Shown one piece after another: positions 48,501 to 60,602 of a stretch of 64,000 bases of DNA (position 1 is the stretch's first letter; each line of letters begins with the position of its first letter). The stretch comes from Clavelina lepadiformis. Lineage: Eukaryota > Chordata > Ascidiacea > Aplousobranchia > Clavelinidae. The stretch covers positions 13,933,856-13,997,855 of the forward strand of contig NC_135246.1 in the NCBI RefSeq assembly GCF_947623445.1, in the 5' to 3' direction. The notes below the pieces were generated by a model that saw only the letters and a list, made by a program, of their open reading frames with translations, did no database searches and had not been told where the DNA came from. A program made the translations under genes and the position numbers.

Positions 48501-49664
48501 TCTTTGAAAGGTAAGATATACGTTGTTGGTGGATCAAACGGTAAAAAGGTGCTTTCATCTGGGGAAAGTTTTGATCCAGACGACGAAAAATGGACCAACA
48601 TGCCAGACATGAAACAACCAAGAAGAGAACATCAGATAGTTGCTTGTAAAGGTGTGATGTGTTTATCGGGCAGTTATTACAGGGCAACTCTTAACTCGGT
48701 GTGCTTTGGTATCATTTCACCTGATAATGTTATCATACTTTTTCTATAAAAACGAAAGGAAATGGACTTAGCCAAACCTTGCATCAGAAAATGTGATTAT
48801 ACAGTTGTAACTGTCTTAAGAAATAACCGCATCTTAGTCTTTTTGCTATGTGTAGCTTCACATTTCACATAATCCAGAAGGAAAATAACAGACGTTTTTA
48901 TTAATGCGTATTATAGGTAATCTGTATGCATTGGGAGGTCGAACTGATTCTTATGAGGATCCAATTTCTACCGTTGAAAGACTAAATCTTTTCAACGAAA
49001 CTAACAAATGGGAAATGTTTGACTGCCCTGGCAATTTACCTCGAAATCTATTTGCAGCTGTTGGTGTTAACGACGAGATATATGTGATAGGTGGGCCGAC
49101 CGCAGTCATGCCTGACAGAGCATATGTTTACAAAACGTGTTATTTAACTTATAACACTGCTGTTCTAATTTTGCACTCCAAAGTTAACACAGTTTTGATG
49201 TATTATATATAGGAGGATACAGCACTAACGGCAAACTATTAAAATCGGTGAAAAAATGCAAAGTCTCTGAAGAGACACCTGCCTGGAAAGAAGTTGATTC
49301 CCTGGAAAAAGAACGGGGTGAATGCTCTGCATGTGTCATCGAAAACAAGATCTATGTCTTTGGAGGGTAGGTTGTCTCACTTTCAGTATCATGTTTTAAA
49401 AGATTGTTTTTAGCAAAATACATTTGAAATATTTTGAAGTTATGTCTGCATCATGCATTAATTAACGACGTGACGTCCGTAGCGGAAGTTTGCACATATA
49501 CTTTAATGCTTAATTCGTGTATAACAAGGCGAGACAGCAACGGCAAGACCGTGGATTCAATCGAGCGCTACAACACTGAGGATGAGAAACCGAGATGGCA
49601 GAAGGTTGGAAACATTCCTCAGGAAGCAATGCGTTCCCGATTGCATGCCGCTGTGGTGGTTTAA
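45598..49664 (+). CDS. Membrane-anchored TIR-Kelch protein
   Basis: Thirteen exons join in phase: 45598-45626, 45750-45826, 45931-45968, 46056-46157, 46891-47134, 47273-47356, 47456-47500, 47965-48062, 48174-48384, 48511-48651, 48917-49090, 49213-49366 and 49529-49664. They encode 510 residues. A nine-residue N-terminus precedes one hydrophobic helix (about 11-29, AAVPLVTLAVVLITSTIFL) and a Lys/Arg cluster, so the rest should face the cytosol. The TIR domain (about 64-192) starts HIMISYNW and has YNVWFDQ; SKNYENSANCRRE places Glu136 where SARM1-type NADases have their catalytic Glu. Residues 207-510 hold six Kelch blades (LMLGG, YFIGG, YVVGG, YALGG, YVIGG, YVFGG), a full propeller. TIR domains act in immune signalling or NAD cleavage and Kelch propellers bind proteins, so a sensor or adaptor is plausible. 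I know of no characterised protein with this order. Confidence 0.88.
46261..46766. mobile_element. hAT-type MITE inside the TIR-Kelch gene
   Basis: The element lies in the intron between exons 4 and 5 of the TIR-Kelch gene. It starts cagaggtgggcagtcggtac and ends gcggtactgcccacctatg, giving imperfect terminal inverted repeats. The flanks tgaagtgc (46253-46260) and ttaagtgc (46767-46774) are an 8-bp target duplication with one mismatch, typical of hAT. Both arms are built of many ggtaccggtact-like units in alternating orientation, so the RNA would fold strongly. It has no transposase. Confidence 0.85.
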
Positions 49665-51334
49665 TGCGTCGTTCTACTCTTCAACGATGAGCAATGAACA
49701 CGTCGTCATCTTGGCTGGGTCATTCATTCATTCAACCGTCTCGCACTTCAAACAACATTTTCTTTTTGATTTTATATAATCTCGATGCAGTGATACTTAA
49801 GATTCCAAAAAAGTTGTGAACCCCACTTTCATGTTGCAATGTGTACTAGCAGGTTCCTGTACACTGACACAGTATATCAATACGCTACCGTGAGTTTTAG
49901 TTAAGCATAGCAATACTGTCCAGAAGAAATTAATTGAAGCCTTTTTGAACAAATTTCGGTGACTTTTTTTATTGGTGTCAACGCTCGTTTCCACCAGTAC
50001 AAATTGTGTCTCTTGGCTGCGTTTAAACCGGCCTTCGCTCTCCTAAACTAGTAACTCAACTTTTGCTGGTTATCCGCATGTCAAGAAAACGTTTAACTGT
50101 ATTTGTGGACAAGACATCATTTCAGGCGCGGTAGCAGCTAAGGTACTACAAGACACAAACGACTATTGCACAAGATTTAAAGGACAGAACAAAAAATATA
50201 CTCAAAAAAACTTGGGGTAATTATAACAGACGTCCATGGGCTTACACTGAAACCACACAACCCAATTTACATGTCAGTAGCGTGACCACGAAATAAAACG
50301 TACAAGTGATGTTTCATAAAACCCTTATACTAATCTTGGTAGCTTGTAATAAACGAGGATTCGTCTAACTTTTACACGTTTTGCTGAATTAAGTCAAAGT
50401 TGCAAAGGTTAAAACCACAACTTTAATGATAGTTTGTTTTCAGTCTATAATAACATTATGGAAATAAAATATTCATGAGAAAAACACAACCTTGTTTCTC
50501 ACTTAGCAGTACAGCACCGGTACCGGAATGATCCTGGTTACTGTTAAAGGTCATGTTGGTTGTACGCGTAACAACGGTGAGGTATATGCGACAATAATTG
50601 CTACTTCTACGAAAATATAATGGCAGAAGATGCAAGTCAAAGTATAACGAGTTAAAAGTCTATCACTAGGAGCAAGAAGTTTAAACAATACCCAGTTTGT
50701 TCACAATAATTCGTTTCTTGGATAGGAGCGAGTAACATTGCTTGATGTAACTGCTACTGTTTGGTCGTACTGGTTTTAATCAATAAATCTGCCGCTGGAC
50801 ATGAGGAAAACCATTGTACAAACAGAAATAGATCTGGTCAAAAGAAATTTGATTAAATACGCAAGCCTGAGCCAATGACGTATATTGATAAGAGCAAATA
50901 CAATCAATAAACGCCACAACATATTCTTGGAAAGTCTGTTATTAGCTCCGCTGTTTCAGAAAGTTATGGTTGTGATTTACAACCAATATCTGAAACATTC
51001 AACAGAAGTACGCCAATATTGTATAAACGTGTCCCAACACAGAAGCCTACTGCATTATTCAAACCGTTAAAGATTGATTTTGTGTTAATGTAAGAACCTT
51101 GCCACAATGACATTTGGGCAGTCTATTTTTACATATCACATGAAAGAGGTTAGGGATTCAAAGCCATTTGGACCTGCCTAACAGACAGTGGAAAATATTT
51201 TTTACAAGAAATGTCTCTTAAACATGAATTCAAAATATTTGTAATGCAAATCTTAAAAGATAACTAACAGTGTGTAATTGTCAATAACACAAAGTGTTTT
51301 GTAACTTGCAAGAACATGGCTTCCCATAGCAAAA
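49665..51334. other. Intergenic DNA between the TIR-Kelch gene and VTI1A
   Basis: The two genes converge here, so this is shared 3' flank. No AATAAA lies close to the TIR-Kelch stop; a plus-strand AATAAA occurs only around 50463. I see no coding frame of note, repeat or RNA gene. Confidence 0.45.
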
Positions 51335-53172
51335 TCACGACTTATTATTAGTTACAGTGAAGTATATGGCAATGATAATAACGATGACCATAAAAGCAAT
51401 GATGGCAAACATAAGCAGGCGGTGTTGGATTATCCTGCAAAAATATAAAAGCAATTCAACCTAGTTGTAAATCAGCACACAAAGATTAAAAATGCAAATA
51501 TATCATCATACCTTCGAGTCATACTGGATAAAATCCGGGAACTTTTTCCGAGATTAGCGTCACCTTCTTTTAACTAAAATTATTTCTCAAATTTATTATT
51601 GATCTTAGCAATGTATAGTTAATACAATTGAGTAACACACATGTAACAAATACAGGCAAAATAAATTAGTCGATTGACACACAATACCAATGGTATGCAT
51701 AAAAGGTCAAACAAAGCAGAACGTTTCCATAATGTATGAAAAATCTCACTCACTCTTTGTCTGGTTCTTGTGATAGTTTCCCTGTCTTTATGCAGGTTAT
51801 CAAGAATGTCCTGACCAATTCTTTCTGTCTCTGTGGCCACCTTGTAGCCTACTTCCAGTCGGCGAGTACAGTTTTCCAGCTTTTCTGAGTTATCTAAAAG
51901 CCTAGCCCGCTACAAAACAAAAGTTGTTTAGATATCAGTAAAATTATTAATTAGCATTACAATCGGTGTGTGCAATAAACAAAAATATGACACCAGGAAA
52001 CACGGTTCCATGCAGTTAAACAATCTGCTCATTTAAGTCATTTAAACAGACAATATTATAATACAAATAATTATTTGCAAATGTTGTCCATGTGCATATG
52101 CAATGAGAAACTTTAACAGGTATAATTATGTCACAAGTAATGAGTAAAAGACAGGAAAGAGCACACAGATGACCTTACTTGATCATCAGTGTCTCCATCA
52201 TCTATTCCTAATAATTCTTCTCTCATCTTATTTGAATTGTTTATCGAAGCAGTCTTGGCTCTCCTCTATATAATTTAAGTTATGAAATAAAATTAATAAC
52301 ATATTAGAAGAAAAAATTATTGTTTTATGTAAAACAGTGTAAAAGCAATAAAGAAAAACACATGTTTAACTATATTATAAGCATTAAAATTTTTATTTTT
52401 GCAATAAAACAAGCTGGCAGAAAACTTTTACGCAGTAAACAAACATATAAAGTCACTGTATATGCTGTATCGTTATTTTCTACTCAACCTACACATACAA
52501 GCAGATAAAAATGTTTTTACTTACTATTTGTGATTCCAAGTTATTAAATTCAGTCTGGTAACTTTTCATCCTTCCCATGATTTTGCCTCTTTCTGAGATT
52601 GGTAATTCCCTTACTTCTAGATCCATTTGTTCAAGCTAAGTTTTGAAAAAGAGCAAAAATAGACAGGATGACACAGTGACACTTAAAAATGAATAAAATA
52701 TTACAAACAATCTCTAAGTAGAGCCAGTAACACAAATCAAGACCATCCATTTTAAGTACCAATAGGCAATTAGGTACCAAAAAAATGAAGTACCAGTTCT
52801 TGAGCTTCATCTAGTTGTCTTTCAACTGAACTAACAAAGGACTTTTTATCAGCTGCAAAATACGATGATGCTTCGTTATAACAATGTTACCATGGTGCTC
52901 ATGAGTTATGCATATGATTAAAGCTAATTTATTTGTCAGGAATAAGCTTGTAGTTAGATTTTTTACATTGTAACCGATTATAGGGTTATTTCTTTTGTCA
53001 CTAATTAATCAGAAAAAGATGGTATGCTCATTAATTGAAATATAAATAGTTAAGCAAACAATAATGAATATATCTCACCTCCATGGTGATTGGGAATTAA
53101 TCCCACCCGCTGTGTTATTTCAGCAGTCAATGATGAAAATTGCTGCTCATATGAGGTGAAAAGTGACGCCAT
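51335..53172 (-). CDS. VTI1A: VTI1A-type Qb-SNARE
   Basis: This is a tail-anchored SNARE of the trans-Golgi network and endosomes that pairs with syntaxins and R-SNAREs in vesicle fusion. Seven exons join in phase: 53079-53172, 52794-52852, 52525-52635, 52179-52265, 51754-51909, 51512-51573 and 51335-51434, giving 222 residues (human about 217). The N-terminal Habc region contains YEQQFSSLTAEI and VERQLDEAQELLEQMDLEVR. The linker has REELLGIDD. The SNARE helix runs from RARLLDNSEKLENCTRRLEV through ATETERIGQDILDNL to DANLGKSSRIL. A single C-terminal helix (LLMFAIIAFMVIVIIAIYF) follows. VTI1A fits better than VTI1B because of ETERIGQ, GDANLGKSSRIL and RRIIQHR. For the sixth exon I chose the acceptor at 51574 because it restores the family spacing RQRLKEGDANLG. 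Confidence 0.93.
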
Positions 53173-53364
53173 TTTATTATGTGGAAGAAATTACAGACAA
53201 ATACAATGATGATGAAAAAAACTCTTTCTTAACAAGGACTAAATATGATAACTTCCGTACTTCCAGTAAAATACATTAAATATAGGCTGCAATGTTTGTT
53301 TATTCGCCTAACAAAATTAAATCAAAACTGTATGTTTAATTAAAAAGTATGTAAGGTCTGTCAG

Positions 53365-53800
53365 CTTAATTGCAGGCTAGCTCTGTATGCAGACGATTGC
53401 AATTTATATATACATCCAAAACAATACATATAGTGCATATATATATATATATATATCATGAATTTTTGAACTGCATCAAAACAATGACCCTCTTGATCAA
53501 ACCTACAAATGTTCATACTTCTAGCTCAATTGAAATGCCAGTTATAACACTGCAAACAAACCCAGTTCAAAAAGTCATGTCCAACAGGGAAAACTGGGGC
53601 GAATCAATATGAAAACTTAATCACTGTTTGCCGAATTACCGTACACTGCCTCTCAAGAAACACTGCTCAGTGCTCACTGCGAGCGTACGGAGAAACATTG
53701 AAGCAGGTAGGAAAGTTAAGTATCTGGGAGTGCAACTCACAAATGATCGCAAGACAGAACATTGAATTTGACACCCGAATTGGAAAAGGTTACCACCAGG
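53365..53800 (+). pseudogene. Non-LTR (LINE) reverse transcriptase fragment
   Basis: Two pieces of a reverse transcriptase are visible. The first reads LALYADDCNLYIHPKQ (about 53381-53425) and carries the YADD catalytic motif. The second, about 53720-53770, reads KVKYLGVQLTNDRKTE, the conserved strand that follows the palm domain in LINE proteins, and goes on to FDTRIGKGY. Between them lie an AT tract and sequence out of frame; a stop follows RKTEH. The copy is truncated at both ends and old. The exact clade (Jockey, CR1 or R1-like) cannot be settled from this much. Confidence 0.7.
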
Positions 53801-56800
53801 TTACCACCGGAAGCGTTGGAAGCTATTTTAACAGTTCCTTGTTAACCTAACTCAAATGTTATAACATAGTAACCTAAACGTTCTGGTAATCAAACTGTGC
53901 ACATTACTACGTGATTCCTCACTTCAAGTGCATCCAAACATTTTTGCGCACTAGCAATTGTCAATTTTGGTTGCTTGGCGCACACAAGAGCATTGCTGAA
54001 AACAGCCAGTGGGTCATAGTGTAAATTGTGGCACCGACATGCACAAGATTCACCAACATGTACGCCGAATTTTTTATTTTCATGCCGATTTATAATAAAC
54101 AAAGAAAAGCTAGTTGTTTGAACACCAATTTATAATAAACAAAGAATTGAGGCTTTGGTACATGCCCTCACACCAAAATTTGCGTCTTTGAACACAAGAT
54201 TTCTCATAGAATACTGTCATACTTTCCAGTCAGGCCAGTGGGTTTCCAAAAAAGAGAAATGAACATCAATAGTTCACAAACAAGCTATGGCCTAGGATGG
54301 TCACAAATCGCAACAGAGAGATAATTCATTTCACTATTCAAATAAAACACTTCAGGGCACCATTTTTTCAACTTTTTTCATGGGTAGGTCACAAGGCATC
54401 CTAGGTATTAGATAAACCATTAAAATTCAGAAATAAATTGACGTTAAAGCCATCTTCAAATTTTCATGCAAAACTAAGTAAATTGTATATAATGAAACAA
54501 AAGTGGGGTCGCAGATTAGAAGCAGTAGGCTACAAGTTTGCATCAATTACAGCCTATACGTAGGCGTTTGAATCAGTGCAAGTGTCGGGTGTAAGCTTGC
54601 AAGTTTTTAGATTTGAAAATTGTCGCTGCTTCGGAGTATAGGTTTTCATCGTATGACGTGTCAGTGTCGCGCATGTAAGTACATAGAACACTCAGCCCTA
54701 TGTATCTATTTGGCTATGTCAGTGTTTAATGTATCAAAATGCAATATTTGATAGTTTTATTACTATTAACAATACAGTAGTAGTAGACTAGTAGTAGTAG
54801 TAGGCCTAGTTATAGTAGTAGTACAGCAGTACAGGCAACCGCCCTAAGTTCAACCCTTAACTATCATCGCCATAAGATGCTTTTGCTTGATAAATTTTTT
54901 GGATTATGGTCGGGAACATTTAATCCCAATCCTATTATACTAGAAAACAAAAAAGATTTTTCATGTTTTACGCAAATTTGATGTGTGTTTGGAGTAATGT
55001 GTACTTTAATGCTAATAAAATGAAAATTTAAAAAAATTAATTACGTGTTAATTGAAAAACTAAGGATGTAGCCTATTGTTAGGAATCTAATTGTGCAACA
55101 AAATATATCCAGTTTGGTTGAAATGTCCATGTTTCGGAAATAACAGCAGCAAAGGCTTAAAACTAAATTTACTCTGACAGGTTGGTAGCGCAAAGCAGCC
55201 AAAGTTTTTGTCCTAAAATCGTGAAAAAAATCACTTATTTATAGTAAAATATATAGAAATATAATGTATAAACATAAATCAAAACTAATAAATATTTTAT
55301 CATACCAGACAGGATTTACAATTTCCTACTTGAAAATAAGCAAAAAGACAACTAATCTTTTGATATAAATTTTGTTTGTTTAGGCTACATGCAGATAAAG
55401 GTTTATCACATATTGAGTATTCGATAAATTAAATGCTATTTTCAGGTTTATTATCACTTATTTTCTGATTACAATCGTATGGGAGCACGAAATTTGTTTT
55501 ATTGCTTAGGGCTTCTAGGAATTTTAATCCAGCCCAATGTGTTGCTAAACCTGTAGATAAGTGGTGATGATAGTGATGTATGTACGATATAGCAACGCTC
55601 ACTTCTTCGAATCTCCTTTGTTGATAATTAATTACAGATAATGTTTTCACACTTCCAAAAGACGCTTTTAGTACGGTAATCTAAAGATAGATATGTGGTG
55701 GTCAGTGCCAAACAAATATCCCACACCTAAAATTATTTGTTTTTTACAAGATATAATTCGACACCTACCTTTAATTTCTAGTTCAGTGTGACCTTTCGTG
55801 TTCTTAATTGCAATCGTTTTCATCAGTTAGTTTTCATGTGCACGTGTTACAGAGAAGGTCGTTTAATAGTTTCTGCTTTGCCGAACGTTGAAGTTACAGA
55901 TTTAGTTGGCCTGAATTCTATGTGCTTTCTGGGAAGGACAGTAAGCCTTCTCCAGGAATCAGAACTTTCAGTTAAGAAATTTTCAGTTTATGTTATGCGC
56001 CACATGTACATCAATATAATTAGATATATCGATATATTGAAGATGTACGATGAAATTTTTATGCTGTGTATCGCAATGACAAACTAGTGAATTTTAGGCA
56101 ACTGAGAATTCATTAGAAATATGTAAAATCGACATTTGAAGATCAATACTTTATAATTAAATAGACCATGCATGTCCAACACGTAATGCAATCACGCAAA
56201 GAAATGTGGTGTGTGGATAATAAAACTATTTCTAACCATTTAGACAAAGATCCATCGTTAAATATAGTTAGCCTGATATTAACGTTTAGAGGAGGTAATG
56301 GGGGAGACACAAAACGGCTGAGAAGAAAAATAATTTACATATTGAAGCGACCAATTTGATGTATAAAACCTTGAAGTGGCGGTAGGTCAAATTTCATCAG
56401 TGTAAAACAAAAACTGTTCAGAAAACTTATCACAGAACGATACACAGTAAAAGCTGTGCCTTAAATTAAGTAAGAAACTCCTAATTTTTGACAATATAGT
56501 AGTTGGCTATGTTCAAGGAATAAATTAAATTGAAGAGACGTGGCAGAAGCATAAGTAACATACAACACATTGTACATTTGTTCAACGTTAAAACTTGTCT
56601 ATACGACAACATCTTGTAATGCTACCGCATGTACTGTAAGACTTCGGCGTGGCAATGTGTAAAACAAAGCAAACCCACGTTAACGATTCATTGCACCTCA
56701 CACGACAGGCCATTACCTCATTACAACTATATAAAAAACACAATGAAGTTTGGAACAGGTTATTATGACAATTAGTAATTTGTAACAAAATTTAACTTGC

Positions 56801-57068
56801 TATTTAGGCTACAAACAGCACTAATTTGTAATTTAAACGCGCTGATGAGAAACAGTTCACCCAGCCAATCAAACGTTAACTTATTTTCATGACATTGAGA
56901 TTCAATTTATCAATATTTAAACAACAAATAATCTGAAAAACTATATACTCCAAGCCAAAACTCAAGAAATACGATAGTTTTGGCATCGTTTGAGTTTTGG
57001 TCGAAGAACTGCGTTTGGTTTAAACGACAAGCTCCTGGAACAGATGATGCAATTTTCTGCACTAGTTC
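53801..57068. other. Gene-free stretch between VTI1A and the PDE gene
   Basis: This stretch includes a degenerate TAG/TAGTAG trinucleotide tract at about 54776-54830 and a short near-repeat of ccaatttataataaacaaag (about 54086-54145). A frame at 55855-56085 (REGRLIVSALPNVEVTDLVG) has a plausible amino-acid mix but no family I recognise and no clear splice sites. Nothing else is supported. Confidence 0.4.
54776..54830. repeat. Degenerate TAG trinucleotide repeat
   Basis: A run of tag units is interrupted by act and gcc: tagtagtagactagtagtag, then tagtagtaggcc and tagtagtagtacagcag. It has no coding context. Confidence 0.7.
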
Positions 57069-60059
57069 TCAGAAGTTCTTTCCCGAGTTCGGATTTTGTG
57101 CTAAATCCTCCCAATTTCTCTTGTTGTCAAGGCAGCCGTCTAGCATCGGTTGAAGCCCTTTATTTACTTTGGTCAATGCCTGAAAAGTTAATAAGTTAGG
57201 ACTAATACGTAAAGAGTTAGCAAACTATAATCATAAACTATCAATAACATTTGAGGATGTCAGAAGTCCCAATCGACACCTTGTTGGAAATTGGAAATAC
57301 AGATTTTGCTGTTTTGTTTGTGTGAGCTTGGTTCAGTGTTTTCTATAAAGCTTAGGCCTCATCATATGCAACCTTAAAACATTTCCACGTACCTTATATA
57401 GTGGCAAGCAAATGCTGTCGATAAATCCAACCTGCATGTTAGGTAATTTGTGCTTCAACTTTCGATTCATCATGTCGACAGGTTCCTGGTGAAGACGATC
57501 CTTTTCTATGTCACCTTGTTCAAAAAATTCTTCCGCTACCTGTTGCGCAACCTACGACGCACAAGCTTGCATGTTAACTTGATCACAACGCGATAGGTCT
57601 AAAGATAAAGTAATTGGTGCATATACAAAGTACTTAAGCAATTTTGTTACGTTGTTTACGTTATTGAGTGAATGTTGCAGAAAAATTACAAAAAAAAAAA
57701 AAAAACATTAATCGCCAAGTGAGTAGTTGAGTATACCAGGGTGAACCTGGTATTAAGGCTTTACCAAAATTACAATAGTAATTACACTTTCTAACTTCTG
57801 TAATATGTCCTTCCGAATTGCTAGAATGGAAAATTTTAGTTTCAAATCAAAAAAATTTCAATTTGCTTGCTATAATTTTTATAATTTGTGCATTCAAGCG
57901 GAAAATTGCGACAACAAAGTACCAGTTAAGATTACATGGACATCAGGCAATGTCAGCGATAATAATCAAACTAACAAACAGATAAGTCAGATGCCACATG
58001 CAGCGCACACAGAATGTTTCAGCAAGAGAGTAGAAATGCTGTTAAACATATATGATTAATTAAGGTGATTGTCATGCACAAAATGAAAAATTAAAACTTT
58101 CTGCATTTTTAAAAAGGAAAAGAACATCTTTATTCACGTTTACTGATGTTGAAATGTTATGCGTAAATAGTAGACACTTTATAGTACTACAGTATTAGTA
58201 GTACAATATAGCACTAGGGTAGCTCATAGACTGCATTATTTGTTTGAAAAACTTAGCACAGCACTTTTTAAGGTGTTTTGAAGGACCGAAGTGGTTTCTT
58301 AAAATTCATGCTTTTGTCATTACAGCTTAGCACCAGTTTACCAACTAAGTCGTTTCCTTATAAGGCTTTGACCTAGTTAACCGTTTTGCGCTTTAACTGC
58401 ATTTTAGAATAAAGAGGACATTCGTGGCATATTAACGTTTTCAGGTTAGACTATATATATGTTAATACCTGTACGTTACCATAACCAAAGTATACAGTAA
58501 TTTTAAATAGCCTGGCTACCGTGCTACCAACCAAAGTGCTTATACAAGACACAAGTTGAAAAGTTTATGAATTCAAAATCAGTATACGCGAATAAAGTTT
58601 TTTCATTGCAAAAGTCCCATTATACCCAATTTTTACCAGCTGCCATATTTTAATTACAAGCAATACCTTGTATTCGATTTGCCAAGGCTTTGTGATGGCC
58701 GACACGTCGGTACCGGTCATAAGCATACCCCTGTGATCGCAAACAAGAAATTTGATCGTTACTCAAAAGCCAAAGAGGTAGAATGGTTCAAAATATAAAA
58801 ACACCACAAATGTTTCCAAATTTTATGTAGCCGGGACGCTAAGGCCACGATCGAGTATTGGCGGTATTTGTTTTGATTTAACGCTTTTTCTACAAATACA
58901 GAATATTTGCTTTCTATAAAAAAGCTACAGAAATTTTACGTCAGTTACTAACGTTGCTCTTCTTACAAAGGTATACATAATTTGGTCAATAAATATATGG
59001 AAATGAAATGCATGCATCGACAGGGTGTAATCTGGTTAAATCTACCAATGTCAATTGAGGATATAAACACCACAATTAGTTTGTTATCGAAAACATAACT
59101 CCGTATAAAGTCAGGTGACAGGAAAACTGCCCGGACTTTCAAAAAATCAGTTGTCAAATAATTTGCGGTTAAAAATTTTGCATCATGCAAAATCGCAACG
59201 CACACTAAACACTCAAGATGAAATGTTATCCATAAAAAACTAAAAAAAAAAATATAAAAGCCATGGAGATTTCTAAAGTCGAAAAAAACACACTTGGTCA
59301 AGGCTATTTTTTATAACATTAACTTTTATGCGATGGCAAATACCAGAAATTATACGTCTTTAATTAATACGATAAATACGCTACGCTGTATGCGTTGTAT
59401 ATATAGTTGTCCTATAATCGCGACCTTGCAAATATAGCAACAACTTCTCCATATTTTTTGTCAAGTTTTAACCATTGGCTCTTATATCTTTTCTTTCGTG
59501 ATGCTAAATTTTTAATGATATACATAAATGATGCTGATATGCGTGAAATGCCTGTGGGTGTTTCACATTCCGAAGTGCTACAGCCAACCACGTATGTCAG
59601 TACAGTCATGACACTAATAACACGGTGAAAATGCCAATCCAAGAGCCTTGAAACTACCTTGGTCTGTATGTTCCACGGCTTGGTGATGCCAGCTATGTCA
59701 CATCCGGTTATAACTACGCTCCTGGGTCCGAGATATTAGTATAAATTATCGGCTATTGCTATTATTATTATTATTGTTAGACAAGCCTTCCTTGTAAACA
59801 AACCCAATAGGGGAAAAACGGTCTAAACAAACAGAAGTATAGGCCTATTTTGTGAACGTATAGCCTGACATGCATCACCTTAGCAGTTCTTTGTGATGTT
59901 CATTATCGGACCAGTTTTGCTGCTGACGGTCAACGATGTCAAAGAATTCTTGCCTTTTCTGAAAATAAATGGCAAGGTCCGTGCTTATGATTGCGTGCTG
60001 AATCAGCTTAATAACATGGGCGTATTCTGCGGAGCTCAGCTGGGAGAGAATCTCACAAC
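57069..60059 (-). CDS. PDE5/6/11-type cyclic nucleotide phosphodiesterase, 3' part, with alternative catalytic exons
   Basis: The family hydrolyses cGMP (and cAMP for PDE11). Recognised exons are 59879-60059, then either 59658-59721 (A) or 58667-58730 (B), then 57393-57551 and 57069-57179. The first reads [26 protein letters not shown]. Exons A ([12 protein letters not shown]) and B ([12 protein letters not shown]) each encode the strand with the metal-binding Asp. The next reads [20 protein letters not shown] and [15 protein letters not shown], with the purine-binding Gln and the Phe clamp. The last is [13 protein letters not shown]...NKRNW, with a stop soon after. GAF domains and the HNWRH and HDLDHRG segments are not found within the window. 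The first exon starts in phase 1, so upstream exons must exist beyond MGAT5 (nested gene) or the locus is a truncated copy. Confidence 0.85.
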
Positions 60060-60602
60060 CTGTAAAAGAAATCAAGGTTTATGAGTAAGGCAAACTACAA
60101 AGATATAAACTCCTACAGCGGGCACATACACAGGGTAAGGGTTGATAAAACCCTTTAACAATTAATACACATTCCCCTATAGATAAAAGTGGACAATCCC
60201 ATCATCTTATTCCCCATAACTGGTTACAAAAGCGACGCGACAACTTCTCAGTTAAAGCCCCCGAGGCGGTGATAAATAACACTAATAAGTCAGTCTATAA
60301 TATGTCAAGTATTTGTCGTTTGACGGTGCACTTCGTTCAGCTCGGCTTTTGTTCTTTGGTCAACAAAAAACCGTTCTGAGACGTCACTGCAAGTCAGCGC
60401 TTGTCCGTAAACGGTTTATTTAATTAAAAAAATAGTAGCAGATATTCTTTTAATATACAAAAGCAGTCAGGCGTAGGGTCAGTATTTCAGTACCCTAGTA
60501 AAGCATTTCGCGTTGTAGTGGCCGCAGTATTGTATGTATTAAGTACCTGGCAGAACTTACTACCCAACGAAAAAGCTGCAAAGTGAGAAGTTATGAGCTA
60601 GC
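60060..60602. other. Short gap between PDE and MGAT5
   Basis: These 543 bp lie between the first recognised PDE exon and the MGAT5 start codon, which are transcribed in opposite directions. No further PDE exon, TATA box or repeat is evident. Confidence 0.45.

Noticed and set aside
58963-59301. Open frame of 112 codons (-) between the two alternative PDE exons
   Set aside because: It is a Phe/Ile/Leu-rich stretch in an intron with no PDE similarity and no splice-site support.
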